Positions 10,705 to 19,373 are shown, numbered from the stretch's first letter. The stretch: DNA of 44,523 nt from JBBRVP01 sp038246785 (GCA_038246785.1 JBBRVP010000029.1:1-44523); one strand, 5' to 3'. Numbers and translations are program-made. The notes: generated by a model not told the origin, from the sequence alone.

Positions 10705-11475
10705 CTAACCGTCGTCCGGGATCGGCGAGGCGTAAGTCGGCGAGGGCACCGGCGCGACCGCGTCGACCGTGACCGACTCCAGCTCGGTGACGCTTCCGGT
10801 GCCGCCGACGTCCTCCCCCTCGATCTGGGCGAGCACGCCGCGCGGGAAGCGCATGGCGCCGGCGAGGCTGGCCGGGTCGCCGACCGCGATGATCCGGTAC
10901 GGGCTGGTGAGCTCCGTCCCGTCGACGGCCACGCCGCTGTCGGTGCCAGTGAAGCCTGTGCTGACGACGACGCGCGCCTTCTTGCCGTTGGCGCCCGCGA
11001 TCTCGATCGCCTCCGCGTCGGCCGCCCGCAGCTCCTGCACGGCGCCGAGCATGCCGGCTGACCCGAACTTCCCCTCGGGGTCGGCGAGCACGAGCACGAT
11101 GCCGGAACCCTTCACGGGGGTCGTGCCGGCGAGCACCGCCAGCGTGCGGGCCCGCTGCTGCGCCTCCTCGATGGCCGTCTGAGCCCTGTTGGCGCCGCTG
11201 CGCAACTCGTCGCGCGTCACCTGCAGCCGCGAGACCTCCTGCTCCAGGCGGGTCGAGCGCTGCGAGATCTCCTCCAGGATCTGGACGAGGTCGGTGCGCC
11301 GCGATCGCTCGAGCACCGTGGTGTCGCTCGAACGGACCTGCACCACCGTGGCGAAGCCGAGGACGGCGCACAGCACGGCGATCCCGAGTCGACCCCGGGT
11401 GAGCTTGAGGCTGACCAGGCCGCGCAGCCTGAGGGCGGCCCAGGGGCTCGGCGGCGGCGGGGATGTTTGCGTCAT
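10705..11475 (-). CDS. DUF881 membrane-anchored protein (Rv1825-like)
   Basis: The 256-residue protein has one N-terminal membrane segment (about residues 29-47, LGIAVLCAVLGFATVVQVRS) and a coiled coil (about 62-112). The DUF881 domain follows, with KGSGIVLVLADPEG, LRAADAEAIEIAG and SPYRIIAVGDPASLAGAM. Members lie on the outside of the membrane and are linked to division or envelope growth. ATG 11475 overlaps the stop of the small basic protein gene (ATGA), which fixes the start. Confidence 0.9.
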   Translation of the reverse strand: MTQTSPPPPSPWAALRLRGLVSLKLTRGRLGIAVLCAVLGFATVVQVRSSDTTVLERSRRTDLVQILEEISQRSTRLEQEVSRLQVTRDELRSGANRAQTAIEEAQQRARTLAVLAGTTPVKGSGIVLVLADPEGKFGSAGMLGAVQELRAADAEAIEIAGANGKKARVVVSTGFTGTDSGVAVDGTELTSPYRIIAVGDPASLAGAMRFPRGVLAQIEGEDVGGTGSVTELESVTVDAVAPVPSPTYASPIPDDG

Positions 11476-11804
11476 GCGCGCAGCAGCCTGCGTCGGATCG
11501 CGGCGGCGTTGGAGAAGATGCGGATGCCGAGCACGACAACGACGCCGGTCGACAGCTGCGACCCGACGCCGAGCTGGTCGCCGAGGTAGACGATGAGCCC
11601 AGCGACGAGCACGTTCGAGACGAAGGAGACGACGAAGACCCTGTCGTCGAAGACGCCCATGAGGGCGGCGTTCGCGGCGCCGAAGAGCGCGTCGAGCGCG
11701 GCGACGATGGCGATCGGGAGGTACGGCTGCAGGCCGAGCGGCACCGAGATGTCGAGCAGCAGCCCGGCGCCCACGCCGAGGAGCAGTCCCAGGACGGCGA
11801 TCAC
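11472..11804 (-). CDS. sbp: Small basic protein (Sbp, DUF1290)
   Basis: The 110-residue protein is almost wholly membrane: IAVLGLLLGVGAGLLL, LPIAIVAALDALFGAANAAL, VVSFVSNVLVAGLIVYLGDQ and VVVVLGIRIFSNAAAIRRRL. This is the DUF1290 pattern. It always sits between two DUF881 genes in this cluster, as here. GTG 11804 overlaps the stop of the upstream DUF881 gene (GTGA). It is probably a partner of the DUF881 proteins in the membrane; the exact role is not known. Confidence 0.92.
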   Translation of the reverse strand: MIAVLGLLLGVGAGLLLDISVPLGLQPYLPIAIVAALDALFGAANAALMGVFDDRVFVVSFVSNVLVAGLIVYLGDQLGVGSQLSTGVVVVLGIRIFSNAAAIRRRLLRA

Positions 11805-12724
11805 GAGTGACCATCCGCGTCCGCAGCCGGGCCCGCGGCAGCCACCGGTTCGGCGTAGCGGATGTCGGTCCCGGGGGCGCCGGGGAGGCGCACCTCGTCG
11901 AGCGTCTCCACGGTGTAGCCGACGCCGCACAGGTCGACGAGGCTGCTGAACCAGTCGCCTGCCTCGCCGGAGGCCAGCCGGGCCTCCAGCGTGCGCGGGT
12001 CTCCGACCGCGAGGACCTCGTAGGGCGCGGCGATCGGCCGGTAGCCGACGAGGATGGTGTCGTTGGCCGAGCGGATCGCGGTGAGTGCGGTCAGCCGCTG
12101 GCCGCCCACGCTGACCGCCTCCGCCCCGGCGGCCCACAGCCCGTTGACGAGGCGCTGGACGTCGACGTCGAGGATGCGCCCGTACTCGCAGCCGGTCGTC
12201 TGGACGGGCTGCTCGGTGGCGTCGGACAGCGTCACACGCAGCCCGGGACCGGCCACCGGCAACGTGCCGGTCGCGCCCCCCAGCGTGGCGAGACGGCCCG
12301 CGTCCACACCGCCCCCGCCATGGCTGGTGAGGGCCGCGCGCAAACGGGAGACCTGCGCGTCGAGGTCGCCGGCCTGGCGCTCGAGGGAATCGGTCATCGA
12401 CGTCTCGGCACGGATGCGGGCGGCCAGGCCGGCTCGGTCCCGATCGATCGTGTCGGCCTGGCTGCGCGCCTCCAGCACGCCGGCCGCGAGCAGGACGCCG
12501 ACCGTGACGAGGACTCCGGCCGCTACCCAGGGTCGGCGCCTCGGCGGTGCGGCCCCCGTCATGCGGCGGCGCCGGGCGGCCACGACGTACTCGGCGTCGC
12601 CCGGCTCGTGCAGCAGGTCGTTGAGCAGCGACATCGACGCGTCGGGCCGCCGTGGGGTGAAGCCTTCCGGCGTCCCCCGGGCCGGTCCCCCCGGCGTCGT
12701 CGTGCGCTCGCTCATCGTCGCCAT
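11801..12724 (-). CDS. DUF881 membrane-anchored protein (Rv1823-like)
   Basis: The 307-residue protein has a cytoplasmic N-terminus of about 75 residues and one membrane segment (WVAAGVLVTVGVLLAAGVLE). A coiled coil (about 100-135) and a DUF881 domain follow, with PVAGPGLRVTLSDA, LVNGLWAAGAEAVSVGGQRL, RPIAAPYEVLAVGDPRTLEA and a cysteine-containing FSSLVDLCGVGY. The topology is the same as in the second DUF881 protein downstream. ATG 12724 lies five bases after the pgsA stop; MSERTT at 12715 is the alternative start. Confidence 0.9.
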   Translation of the reverse strand: MATMSERTTTPGGPARGTPEGFTPRRPDASMSLLNDLLHEPGDAEYVVAARRRRMTGAAPPRRRPWVAAGVLVTVGVLLAAGVLEARSQADTIDRDRAGLAARIRAETSMTDSLERQAGDLDAQVSRLRAALTSHGGGGVDAGRLATLGGATGTLPVAGPGLRVTLSDATEQPVQTTGCEYGRILDVDVQRLVNGLWAAGAEAVSVGGQRLTALTAIRSANDTILVGYRPIAAPYEVLAVGDPRTLEARLASGEAGDWFSSLVDLCGVGYTVETLDEVRLPGAPGTDIRYAEPVAAAGPAADADGHS

Positions 12725-12728
12725 GCTG

Positions 12729-13421
12729 TCACGCCCGGCTGGCCCGTCCGGCCGCTCCAGCGCCGACACTGGCCGCGGTCACGACTTGCCAGCCCTGCTG
12801 CGCGTAGAGGAAGCCCGCCCACCAGTACAGCGCGAACCCCCAGATGGCAAAGGCCCACCCGAAGACGAGAGCCACCGAGGCGAGCCTTCCGGTGGCGTCG
12901 CCGAGGAGCAGGAGCGGGAACGCGTACAGGAGATTGAACGTGGCCGCCTTGCCCATGAAGTGCACGGGCAGCGCGAGGTAGCCGTAGCGACGCAGCACCG
13001 GGACCAGGCTCGCGAGCAGCACGTCGCGCAGGACGATGGCGGCGGCGAACCACCACGGAACGATGCCGCGGAGCACCAGTCCGACCAGGGTCGCCAGGAT
13101 GTAGAGCCGGTCGGCAACGGGGTCGAGGAGCGCGCCGAGCCGGCTCGCCTGGCCGTAGCGGCGGGCGATGTACCCGTCGAGGTAGTCGGTCGCGCCCGAG
13201 GCCACGAGCAGCAGCAACGCCCAGCCGTCGGCCCGCGGGCCGAGGATGAGCCAGAGGAACACCGGGACGCCGAGCAGGCGCAGCATCGACAGCGCGTTGG
13301 GGACGGTGAGGATGCGGTCGCTCGGGGCCGCATCAGCCTCATCGGCAGCGGGCGCCCCGGCGCCGGGCAAGTCCGCAGCCGGCGATCCGCCGGCCGACGT
13401 GCCCCCAGCAGGCGATTCCAC
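12729..13421 (-). CDS. pgsA: CDP-alcohol phosphatidyltransferase (PgsA-like)
   Basis: The 230-residue membrane enzyme has the CDP-alcohol motif D-G-x2-A-R-x8-G-x3-D-x3-D, complete at about residues 82-104 (from DGYIARRYG to LLDPVAD), with five to six hydrophobic segments around it. It transfers a phosphatidyl group from CDP-diacylglycerol to an alcohol such as glycerol 3-phosphate. The gene corresponds in position to Rv1822 (pgsA2), which may instead make cardiolipin. GTG 13421 starts a proline/alanine-rich tail of about 35 residues before LTVPNALSMLRLLG. Confidence 0.9.
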   Translation of the reverse strand: MESPAGGTSAGGSPAADLPGAGAPAADEADAAPSDRILTVPNALSMLRLLGVPVFLWLILGPRADGWALLLLVASGATDYLDGYIARRYGQASRLGALLDPVADRLYILATLVGLVLRGIVPWWFAAAIVLRDVLLASLVPVLRRYGYLALPVHFMGKAATFNLLYAFPLLLLGDATGRLASVALVFGWAFAIWGFALYWWAGFLYAQQGWQVVTAASVGAGAAGRASRA

Positions 13422-13563
13422 CCGTGCCTCCGAACCGCCGACATCGTCCGAGCAGCCCGACTCTACTGGCCGAACCGCGGCTATTGCCTGCAGAACGGAC
13501 CTCGCGCCGCGGGGGTCCGGATATAAGTGTCAGACGCCACGTCGTCGAGGGAGGCCGCCCGGC

Positions 13564-13821
13564 ATGCCGTCCGTCTCGCCCCCCGAGCTGCGTCACGTGG
13601 TGGACAACCTGCTCGGGCGACTGGCCGACTCCACGCGCGACGCGCCGCACGCGCTCGTGCAGGCCGACGCCTCGAACGGCCGCAGACTGGTCCTCGGGCC
13701 GTACGGCGACGCCGCCGCCGCGGCCCTGCACGCCGCGCAGCTGCGGGCGAAGTTCCACGCCCTCGGCTTGGCGGAGCCGGCGTTCGAGGTGGTGCCGCTG
13801 CTGCGCCCCGACCAGCTGTAG
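13564..13821 (+). CDS. Small conserved-looking protein of unknown function
   Basis: An 85-residue soluble protein with no motif I recognise. It has a likely helical N-terminus (PELRHVVDNLLGRLADS) and a segment VLGPYGDAAAAALHAAQLRA. ATG 13564 follows GAGGGAGG at about 10 bases. It is transcribed away from pgsA and ends before a strong hairpin shared with the cupin gene. The clean ribosome binding site and codon use make a real gene likely. No function is proposed. Confidence 0.6.
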   Translation: MPSVSPPELRHVVDNLLGRLADSTRDAPHALVQADASNGRRLVLGPYGDAAAAALHAAQLRAKFHALGLAEPAFEVVPLLRPDQL

Positions 13822-13922
13822 CCCGCCGGTTTGCACTGCGTCGCCTGGGAGCGGACCGGCCTCGAGGACCTCCCCCGTCATGGAGACGATGACGTTCCGC
13901 AAGCGGCCCGACGGCCGCAACC

Positions 13923-13945
13923 CCCGCCGGTGGGTCACCGGCGGG
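13923..13945. terminator. Bidirectional hairpin between convergent genes
   Basis: CCCGCCGGTG and CACCGGCGGG make a perfect 10-bp stem with a three-base loop. It lies between the small plus-strand gene (ends 13821) and the minus-strand cupin (ends 14000), so it could stop transcripts from both sides. Confidence 0.55.
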
Positions 13946-13999
13946 TTGGCGGCCGCGGCAGCGCGCTCGCGTTGCGCCGGGTCGTCCGCCGGGTGTGGG

Positions 14000-14398
14000 C
14001 TACCGGGCGCGGTAGACCTCATCGGTGACGTGCTCCAACCATGTCGTCCCCGGGCCCTCGGCGACGCCTTCGAGCATGGCGAAGTGCTCCATGAAGTCGT
14101 CCGGTGTGGCGCCGTGCCAGTGCACCTCGCCGGGGGGCGTGTGGACGGTCTGGCCAGGGCGCACCACGAGGATCACGCCGCCCCGGGCCTGCATGAGCGC
14201 GACCCCTTGGGTGACGTGGAGCGTCTGCCCGACCGCGTGGGAGTGCCACGCAGTGCGAGCCCCGGGGGTGAAGCGGACGCGGCTGACGGCCATGCGGGAG
14301 GGTTCGGGCTTCCGCGTCGCGATGGGGTCGATGTAGACGTCCCCGGTGAACCACTCGGCAGGTCCTTTGGTGGTGGGCTGCTTCGGCTCGATCTGCAC
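14000..14398 (-). CDS. Cupin-domain protein (hydroxynitrile-lyase-like/YhhW-type small cupin)
   Basis: The 132-residue single-domain cupin begins at GTG 14398, with GGAGGAG four bases before it. The N-terminal QPTTKGPAEWFTGDVYIDPI is typical of the small cupins that include bacterial hydroxynitrile lyases. The metal site is formed by TAWHSHAVGQTLHVTQG (motif 1, H-x-H and Q) and PPGEVHWHGATP (motif 2, H). The reaction cannot be told from the sequence. It is divergent from an alcohol dehydrogenase gene, and the two are probably controlled together from the 145-base space between them. Confidence 0.85.
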   Translation of the reverse strand: MQIEPKQPTTKGPAEWFTGDVYIDPIATRKPEPSRMAVSRVRFTPGARTAWHSHAVGQTLHVTQGVALMQARGGVILVVRPGQTVHTPPGEVHWHGATPDDFMEHFAMLEGVAEGPGTTWLEHVTDEVYRAR

Positions 14399-14543
14399 GG
14401 TGCTCCTCCGATCTTGGGGTCGAGGGCCGGTGGGTACGACGGGGGTGGACCTCCAGGCGTACGGCACATGACCGACGATGGTGATCGCGGGTCGTGATCC
14501 TGCGCGGCCCCCGACCTACCTGTCTCACGTGAAGGAGCAGACC

Positions 14544-15565
14544 ATGCGTGGAGCCGTCCTCCATGCCCCCGGAGATGTGCGGTCGAAGAGCGTGCCGACC
14601 CGGAGATCACCGCCCCGACCGACGCGATCCTCCGGCTGTCCGCCACCTGCGTGTGTGGGTCGGATCTGTGGGACTGGCGCGGTATCGACCCGGTCACCGA
14701 GCCGACCCCGATCGGGCACGAGTACGTCGGCATCGTCGAGGAGGTCGGAACGGACGTCCGGACGATCAAGCCCGGCCAGTTCGTGGTCGGCTCGTTCTTC
14801 GCCTCCGACAACACCTGCGAGATCTGCCGGGCGGGTTACCAGAGCGCGTGCATCCACCGCGAGCCCGTGGGCGCGGGCGGCGCGCAGGCCGAGCGCCTGC
14901 GGGTTCCGCTGGCCGACGGCACGCTGGTCGCCACTCCGGATCTCCCTTCCGACGACCTGCTCCCGAGCCTGCTCGCGGCCTCGGACGTCCTCGGCACCGG
15001 CTGGTTCGCCGCGGACGCCGCCGCGGTAGGACCGGGCAGGACGGTCGCGGTCGTTGGTGACGGCGCGGTCGGCCTGCTCGCGGTGCTGGCGGCCCGCCAG
15101 TTGGGCGCCGAGCGGATCGTGGCGATGAGCCGCCACGAGCCCCGGCAGCGGCTGGCGCTCGAGTTCGGCGCGACGGACATCGTGACCGCGCGCGGCGACG
15201 ACGGCATCGCGGAGGTGAAGGCGCTCACCGGTGGCCTGGGTGCGCACTCGGTCATCGAGGCGGTCGGCACCCAAGAGTCGATGATGCAGGCGATCCGCTC
15301 CACGCGCGCCGGGGGGTACGTCGGCTTCGTCGGCGTCGCGCACGGCGTCGACCTGCCCGGCCAGGAGCTGTTCTACTCGCATGTCCACCTGCACGGCGGT
15401 CCCGCGCCGGTGCGTCGTTACCTGCCCCAGCTGATCGACCGGATCTGGAAGCGGGAGATCGACCCCGGAAGGGTGTTCGACCTCACGCTGCCGCTCGAGC
15501 GGGCCGCCGATGCCTACCGCGCCATGGACGAGCGCCGCGCCATCAAGGTGCTGCTTCGGCCGTGA
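14544..15565 (+). pseudogene. Zinc-dependent alcohol dehydrogenase with a one-base frameshift
   Basis: ATG 14544, with GAAGGAG upstream, starts MRGAVLHAPGDVR. The frame changes near 14580-14586 and continues to 15565. The joint reads CGGTCGAAG where CGGGTCGAAG would give VEERADPEITAPTDAILRLS. After it come the catalytic zinc site CVCGSDLW and GHEYVGIVEEVG, one remaining pair of structural cysteines (NTCEICRAGYQSAC), and the NAD site VAVVGDGAVGLLAVLAARQLG. Apart from the shift the protein would be full length (about 340 residues). It may be a fresh pseudogene or a sequencing error. The downstream frame alone (from 14651) would lack the N-terminus. Confidence 0.8.
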
Positions 15566-15761
15566 AGCCCCGCGACCCGTTACCACGGTGGTCGGCGTCC
15601 GTGAACATGATCCCGTCGGGGCTTACGCCTGCCGCGGCACGCGGTAGCGCAGGTGGTCCGTCGCGCACCCGGCGGAAGCCGATCGTGACGCGCACAAGCC
15701 AGCGTGCCAGCACCCAGCCCTCGAGTTGTGCAAGGCGCTGGACCGGGAGCACGCTCACGGA

Positions 15762-16019
15762 ATGACCGACCGCGACGACTTCCTGGCCTGGGTCAGGACC
15801 GCGCTGTACGAAGCGGAGCTCGCCCTGCACAACGGGGACGCGGCCCCTCGTCGGGCGCTCTGGTCCCGCAAGGAGCCGGTGAGCGTGCTGGGTGCGTGGC
15901 GCAGCGCCTACGGACAGCAGGAGGTCGGCGAGCTCTTCGGCTTCCTCGAGGAGCGTTTCGCCGACTGCACCTCGTACGCGTTCGAGCTTCAGGCGTACGA
16001 CGTGGTGGGTGACACGTAA
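15762..16019 (+). pseudogene. NTF2/SnoaL-like (DUF4440-type) protein, 5' part cut by the RIT element
   Basis: ATG 15762 opens MTDRDDFLAWVRTALYEAEL, and VSVLGAWRSAYG and FAFELQAYDVVGD-like strands follow, the first two thirds of an NTF2/SnoaL-like fold. The frame runs into the inserted element after GAC (16011-16013) and stops at TAA 16017-16019. The missing C-terminal third lies at 19450-19596. Joining both gives 132 residues, the normal family length. The original function was probably a small ligand-binding or detoxification protein; nothing more specific is seen. Confidence 0.8.
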
Positions 16020-16042
16020 TGCCGATGTCGGCATTACGTGTC
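16011..16042. repeat. 32-bp near-perfect palindrome at the left end of the RIT element
   Basis: GACACGTAATGCCGA and TCGGCATTACGTGTC are exact inverted copies separated by TG. The left arm begins in the target gene and the right arm runs into the 31-bp terminal repeat. The 24 bases 16015-16038 have no counterpart at the right end. Confidence 0.85.
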
Positions 16043-16069
16043 TTATGCCGACCTTCGAACTATGCCGAC
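16039..16069 (+). repeat. Left terminal inverted repeat of the RIT element
   Basis: 31 bases, identical to the reverse complement of 19420-19450. It begins TGTCTTATGCCGAC and contains TATGCCGAC twice (16044-16052 and 16061-16069), separated by CTTCGAAC. The two copies are likely binding sites for the recombinases. Confidence 0.9.
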
Positions 16070-16115
16070 GTTCCTGCGGTTGGCCCAGGTCATCAGCGGT
16101 GGTGAGGCTCGGCAG

Positions 16116-16124
16116 GTCGGCATA
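16116..16124 (-). repeat. Internal inverted copy of the terminal motif, left side
   Basis: GTCGGCATA, the reverse of TATGCCGAC, lies 46 bases inside the left terminal repeat. The right end has the mirror-image copy at exactly the same distance. Confidence 0.6.
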
Positions 16125-16176
16125 GTCGCGTAGCCGCGGTGACCCTTCAGACACGGAGTGTCTGGAGGTGATGTCC

Positions 16177-17415
16177 GTGACGAAGAGATCGTCAACTGCC
16201 CGGTCTTACCCGGTTCGGATTCCACGGGTCGCGGTGGGTCCCCTGGCACCGACAGTGCTGGGCGAGTGCTCGGCATGGTCGGCGGCGCAGGGGTACTCGC
16301 CGGGTTCAGCGGCCGGGATCAGCAACCTGCTGGGACGGTTGAGCGCGTGGATGCAGGAGGTGGGCGCCGGTCTCGACGCCATCGACGAGGACCTGCTCGC
16401 CGGCTTCGTCGCAGCGGAGCTCTCGCGAGATCTTCCGTGCGCTTCGGTGAAGCGATGGACGGGCACGATGCGCCGGTTCTTGGCGTCCGCCGGCCATCTC
16501 GGCGTGGCCGGAATCGAAGCGGATCAGCTCACGCCGGTCCAGGTCGCGGTCGAGGACTGGTGTTCCTGGATGTGCGGCCAGCGCGGTCTGGCCGCGAAGA
16601 CCATCGCGGCCTACTGTCACTACGCCGCCGGCCTCTTGGACGAGATGACGGCCGCTGACGGGTCGGTACAGTGGGACCGGCTCGACGCAGCCATCGTTAA
16701 CGCCTACGTCGCCGACCGCGGCCGACCCTACGGTGTCGTGGCCCGTGCTCACATCGTCGGCTCGGTCCGCTCTCTGCTGCGGTGGGCACTGGCCACCGGC
16801 CACCTTGACCGTGACCTGAGCGCCGGGATCCTCAAGCCTGCTGGGAAACGACGATCCGTGCCGCGTGGCGTGGACGCCGAGCAGGTCGCAGCTTTGCTGG
16901 GCGTGTGCGATCCGGTCACTGCCATCGGGGCACGGGACCGAGCGGTCGTGATGATCCTGGTGCGACTGGGCCTGCGCGCTGGTGAAGCCGCCCGTCTCAG
17001 GCTCGACGACATCGACTGGGCCAGTGGGCTGCTGAAGGTCACCGGCAAGGGCCGCGAGCACACGCTGCCGCTGCCGGTCGACGTGGGCCAGGCATTGGAA
17101 GCGTGGCTGCGGCTTCGGCCGCCCGCGCTGGACCGGGCCGTGTTCGTGCGGCTGAGGGCGCCACGGCAGATGATGGCGCCCTCAGCGATATCGGGGATCA
17201 TCGCCCGGTTGTCAGACCTGGCAGGGATCGATCAGATCCGTGCGCACCGACTGCGCCACACCGCCGCGATGGACGTCCTGGCCGCGGGTGGCACCTTGAC
17301 CGAAGCCAAGGAGCTGCTTGGCCACGCCTACACCGCCACCACGATGACCTACGCGAAGGTTGACCTCGCGTCGCTTCGCACGCTGGTCGTCCCGTTCGGG
17401 CAGGTGGCGCGATGA
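16177..17415 (+). CDS. Tyrosine recombinase, first gene of the RIT trio
   Basis: The 412-residue protein has an N-terminal SAM-like arm and core-binding part (to about residue 215) and a C-terminal catalytic domain. The catalytic set is complete: R in GLRAGEAARL, K in VTGKGREH, HRLRH, LLGH and the tyrosine in TTMTYAKV. GTG 16177 is chosen because GGAGG (16164-16168) lies 8 bases before it; GTG 16168 and ATG 16171 in the same frame are too close to that site. A small inverted repeat AGACAC/GTGTCT (16149-16163) touches the ribosome binding site. The stop overlaps the next start (ATGA). Confidence 0.92.
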   Translation: MTKRSSTARSYPVRIPRVAVGPLAPTVLGECSAWSAAQGYSPGSAAGISNLLGRLSAWMQEVGAGLDAIDEDLLAGFVAAELSRDLPCASVKRWTGTMRRFLASAGHLGVAGIEADQLTPVQVAVEDWCSWMCGQRGLAAKTIAAYCHYAAGLLDEMTAADGSVQWDRLDAAIVNAYVADRGRPYGVVARAHIVGSVRSLLRWALATGHLDRDLSAGILKPAGKRRSVPRGVDAEQVAALLGVCDPVTAIGARDRAVVMILVRLGLRAGEAARLRLDDIDWASGLLKVTGKGREHTLPLPVDVGQALEAWLRLRPPALDRAVFVRLRAPRQMMAPSAISGIIARLSDLAGIDQIRAHRLRHTAAMDVLAAGGTLTEAKELLGHAYTATTMTYAKVDLASLRTLVVPFGQVAR

Positions 17416-18377
17416 CCACCCCGACAACCCCGACGACGCCGACGCTGCGCGTCGAACTTGATGAGTACTTGGTGATGCGCCGGGCGCTGGGGTTCCAGCT
17501 GGACGATCTCGAACGGCAGGTCGGCTTGTTCTGCACGTGGCTCGAAGCACGCGGTCAGAGCCAGACCTTCACCATCGACGACGCAGTGACATGGGCCCGG
17601 CTCAATCCGGACGCACACCCCTCGTGGTGGGCGACGCGCCTGTCGCTGGTGCGCCGCTTCGCCGGCTACCTCAACGCCAACGGTGTCGACGTGCCGGTCA
17701 TCCCCCGTGGTCTGCTGCCGGCCAGGAAGCCCCGAGCGGTGCCCTACATCTACACCCAAGACGACATCGATGCGCTGCTCGCCGCCTGCAACACCGAGTT
17801 CGCCGACGAGCGGATCGCCGCGACGGCGCGCACCGTCATCGGTCTGCTCGCCGCGACGGGCTTGCGGATCGGCGAAGCGCTGAACCTGGGAGTCGATGAC
17901 ATCGACCAAGACAACGACGTGCTGGTGATCAAGGCGGCGAAGTCCCACGAGCGACTCGTCCCCGTGCACCCGTCGACCACGACCGCGCTGCAGCAGTACC
18001 TCGCTCTGCCTGCCCGCACCGCCACGCACCCCGACCCCCACGGCCCGGTCTTCGTGACCTGCCAGGGGACCAGGTATGCCTACGTGTCGTTCCTGTCCAT
18101 GTTCAAGCGAATCCGGGAGGCTGCCGGGCTGGTCCCACGCGGCCGGGCACGCCCCCGCCTGCACGACCTCAGGCACACCTTCGCCACCGCGCATATGACC
18201 GCGACCTACGCCAATGGCGGGGACCCCGACCGGGTCCTGTCGCTGCTCGCCACCTGGCTGGGCCACTCCGACGCCGCCCACACCTACTGGTACTTGACCG
18301 CGACCGGGGATCTCATGGCCATGGCCGCCGGGATGCTCGAACCCGACGAGCAGGGAACCGAAGGAGCACCGGCATGA
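17412..18377 (+). CDS. Tyrosine recombinase, second gene of the RIT trio
   Basis: The 321-residue protein begins at ATG 17412, overlapping the first recombinase by four bases. A threonine/proline-rich start is followed by the core-binding domain (about 11-105) and the catalytic domain. Active-site residues are R in GLRIGEALNL, K in KAAKSHERLVPV, HDLRH, WLGH and the tyrosine in HTYWYLT. The HTYWYL form of the last motif differs from the other two members. Strict coupling suggests the three proteins are made in fixed ratio and act together. Confidence 0.92.
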   Translation: MTTPTTPTTPTLRVELDEYLVMRRALGFQLDDLERQVGLFCTWLEARGQSQTFTIDDAVTWARLNPDAHPSWWATRLSLVRRFAGYLNANGVDVPVIPRGLLPARKPRAVPYIYTQDDIDALLAACNTEFADERIAATARTVIGLLAATGLRIGEALNLGVDDIDQDNDVLVIKAAKSHERLVPVHPSTTTALQQYLALPARTATHPDPHGPVFVTCQGTRYAYVSFLSMFKRIREAAGLVPRGRARPRLHDLRHTFATAHMTATYANGGDPDRVLSLLATWLGHSDAAHTYWYLTATGDLMAMAAGMLEPDEQGTEGAPA

Positions 18378-19363
18378 ACGCCCTGGCCACCAGCCTGCAA
18401 ACCTACTTCACGACCTTCGCCCACACCCAGCGTGACCTGTCCGCCAACACGATCAGGTCCTACCGCGACACCTGGCGAATGCTCCTGAAGTACCTGACTG
18501 CGACGCTCGATGTTCCTGCGGACGCGCTCGACCTCGACGCCATCACCGCAGCCAACGTGACCGGGTTCCTCGACCACCTCGAACACGAGCGTGGCAACAG
18601 TGCCAGGACCCGCAACGCCCGGCTGACCGCGATCCGCGCCGTCCTCGGACGAGCCCTGCCCGACCATCCCGAGCACGCCGCGACGATCACCCAAGCCCTC
18701 GCGATCCCGCCCAAACGCACCACCAGGACGGTCATCGAGTTCCTCACCGCCGGCGAGGTCGACGCACTCCTCGCCGCGCCCGACACCAAGACCTGGACCG
18801 GGCGACGCGACCACGCCCTGCTGGTCTTGGCGGTGCAGACCGGGCTGCGTATCAGCGAGATCTGCTCCCTGACACTCGATGACATCCATCTGGGCGCCGG
18901 TCCCCACGTCGCCTGCACCGGCAAAGGGCGACGTCAACGCGTCACCCCATTGACCCGAGCAACCGTGGCCACCCTGACGACCTACCTCGCCCAGCGCGCC
19001 GCCCGCCCAGGCGCTGCGCTGCTCTGCGGCCCCCACGGACAGCCGCTGTCCCGCGATGCGCTCGAGCACCGCCTTGCCAAACACCTCATCACCGCAACGA
19101 CGACCTGCCCGAGCCTCGCCGGCAAGCACGTCACCATGCACACCCTGCGACACACCGCAGCGATGAACCTCCTCGCCGCCGGAGTCGACGTCACAGTGAT
19201 CGCGCTGTGGCTCGGACACGCCGACACCCATAGCACCGACGCCTACCTCCACGCCGACATGGCGATCAAGCAGGCCGCGATCGACCGGACCAGGCCACCC
19301 GATGTGAAACCCGGCACCTACCAGCCCGAGCCCGACATCCTGGCGTGGCTCACGGCCCTGTGA
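18374..19363 (+). CDS. Tyrosine recombinase, third gene of the RIT trio
   Basis: The 329-residue protein overlaps the second recombinase by four bases (ATGA). It opens like a phage-type integrase, with LSANTIRSYRDTWRMLLKYL in the core-binding domain. The catalytic residues are R in GLRISEICSL, K in CTGKGRRQRVTP, HTLRH, LWLGH and the tyrosine in STDAYLH. The C-terminal tail (about 30 residues) is rich in proline and may contact the other subunits. The gene ends at 19363, directly before the internal right-end motif, so the coding region fills the element. Confidence 0.92.
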   Translation: MNALATSLQTYFTTFAHTQRDLSANTIRSYRDTWRMLLKYLTATLDVPADALDLDAITAANVTGFLDHLEHERGNSARTRNARLTAIRAVLGRALPDHPEHAATITQALAIPPKRTTRTVIEFLTAGEVDALLAAPDTKTWTGRRDHALLVLAVQTGLRISEICSLTLDDIHLGAGPHVACTGKGRRQRVTPLTRATVATLTTYLAQRAARPGAALLCGPHGQPLSRDALEHRLAKHLITATTTCPSLAGKHVTMHTLRHTAAMNLLAAGVDVTVIALWLGHADTHSTDAYLHADMAIKQAAIDRTRPPDVKPGTYQPEPDILAWLTAL

Positions 19364-19364
19364 C

Positions 19365-19373
19365 TATGCCGAC
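19365..19373 (+). repeat. Internal inverted copy of the terminal motif, right side
   Basis: TATGCCGAC lies 46 bases inside the right terminal repeat and mirrors the copy at 16116-16124. Confidence 0.6.

Noticed and set aside
14399..14543. MerR-type operator in the cupin/dehydrogenase divergent space
   Set aside because: Short inverted bits such as CCTCCAGG are present, but no convincing dyad with promoter spacing was found.
15566..15761. Minus-strand fragment ending near DHLRYRVPRQA before a TAA
   Set aside because: It looks like the end of a lost gene, but the frame breaks after a few codons and I recognise no family.
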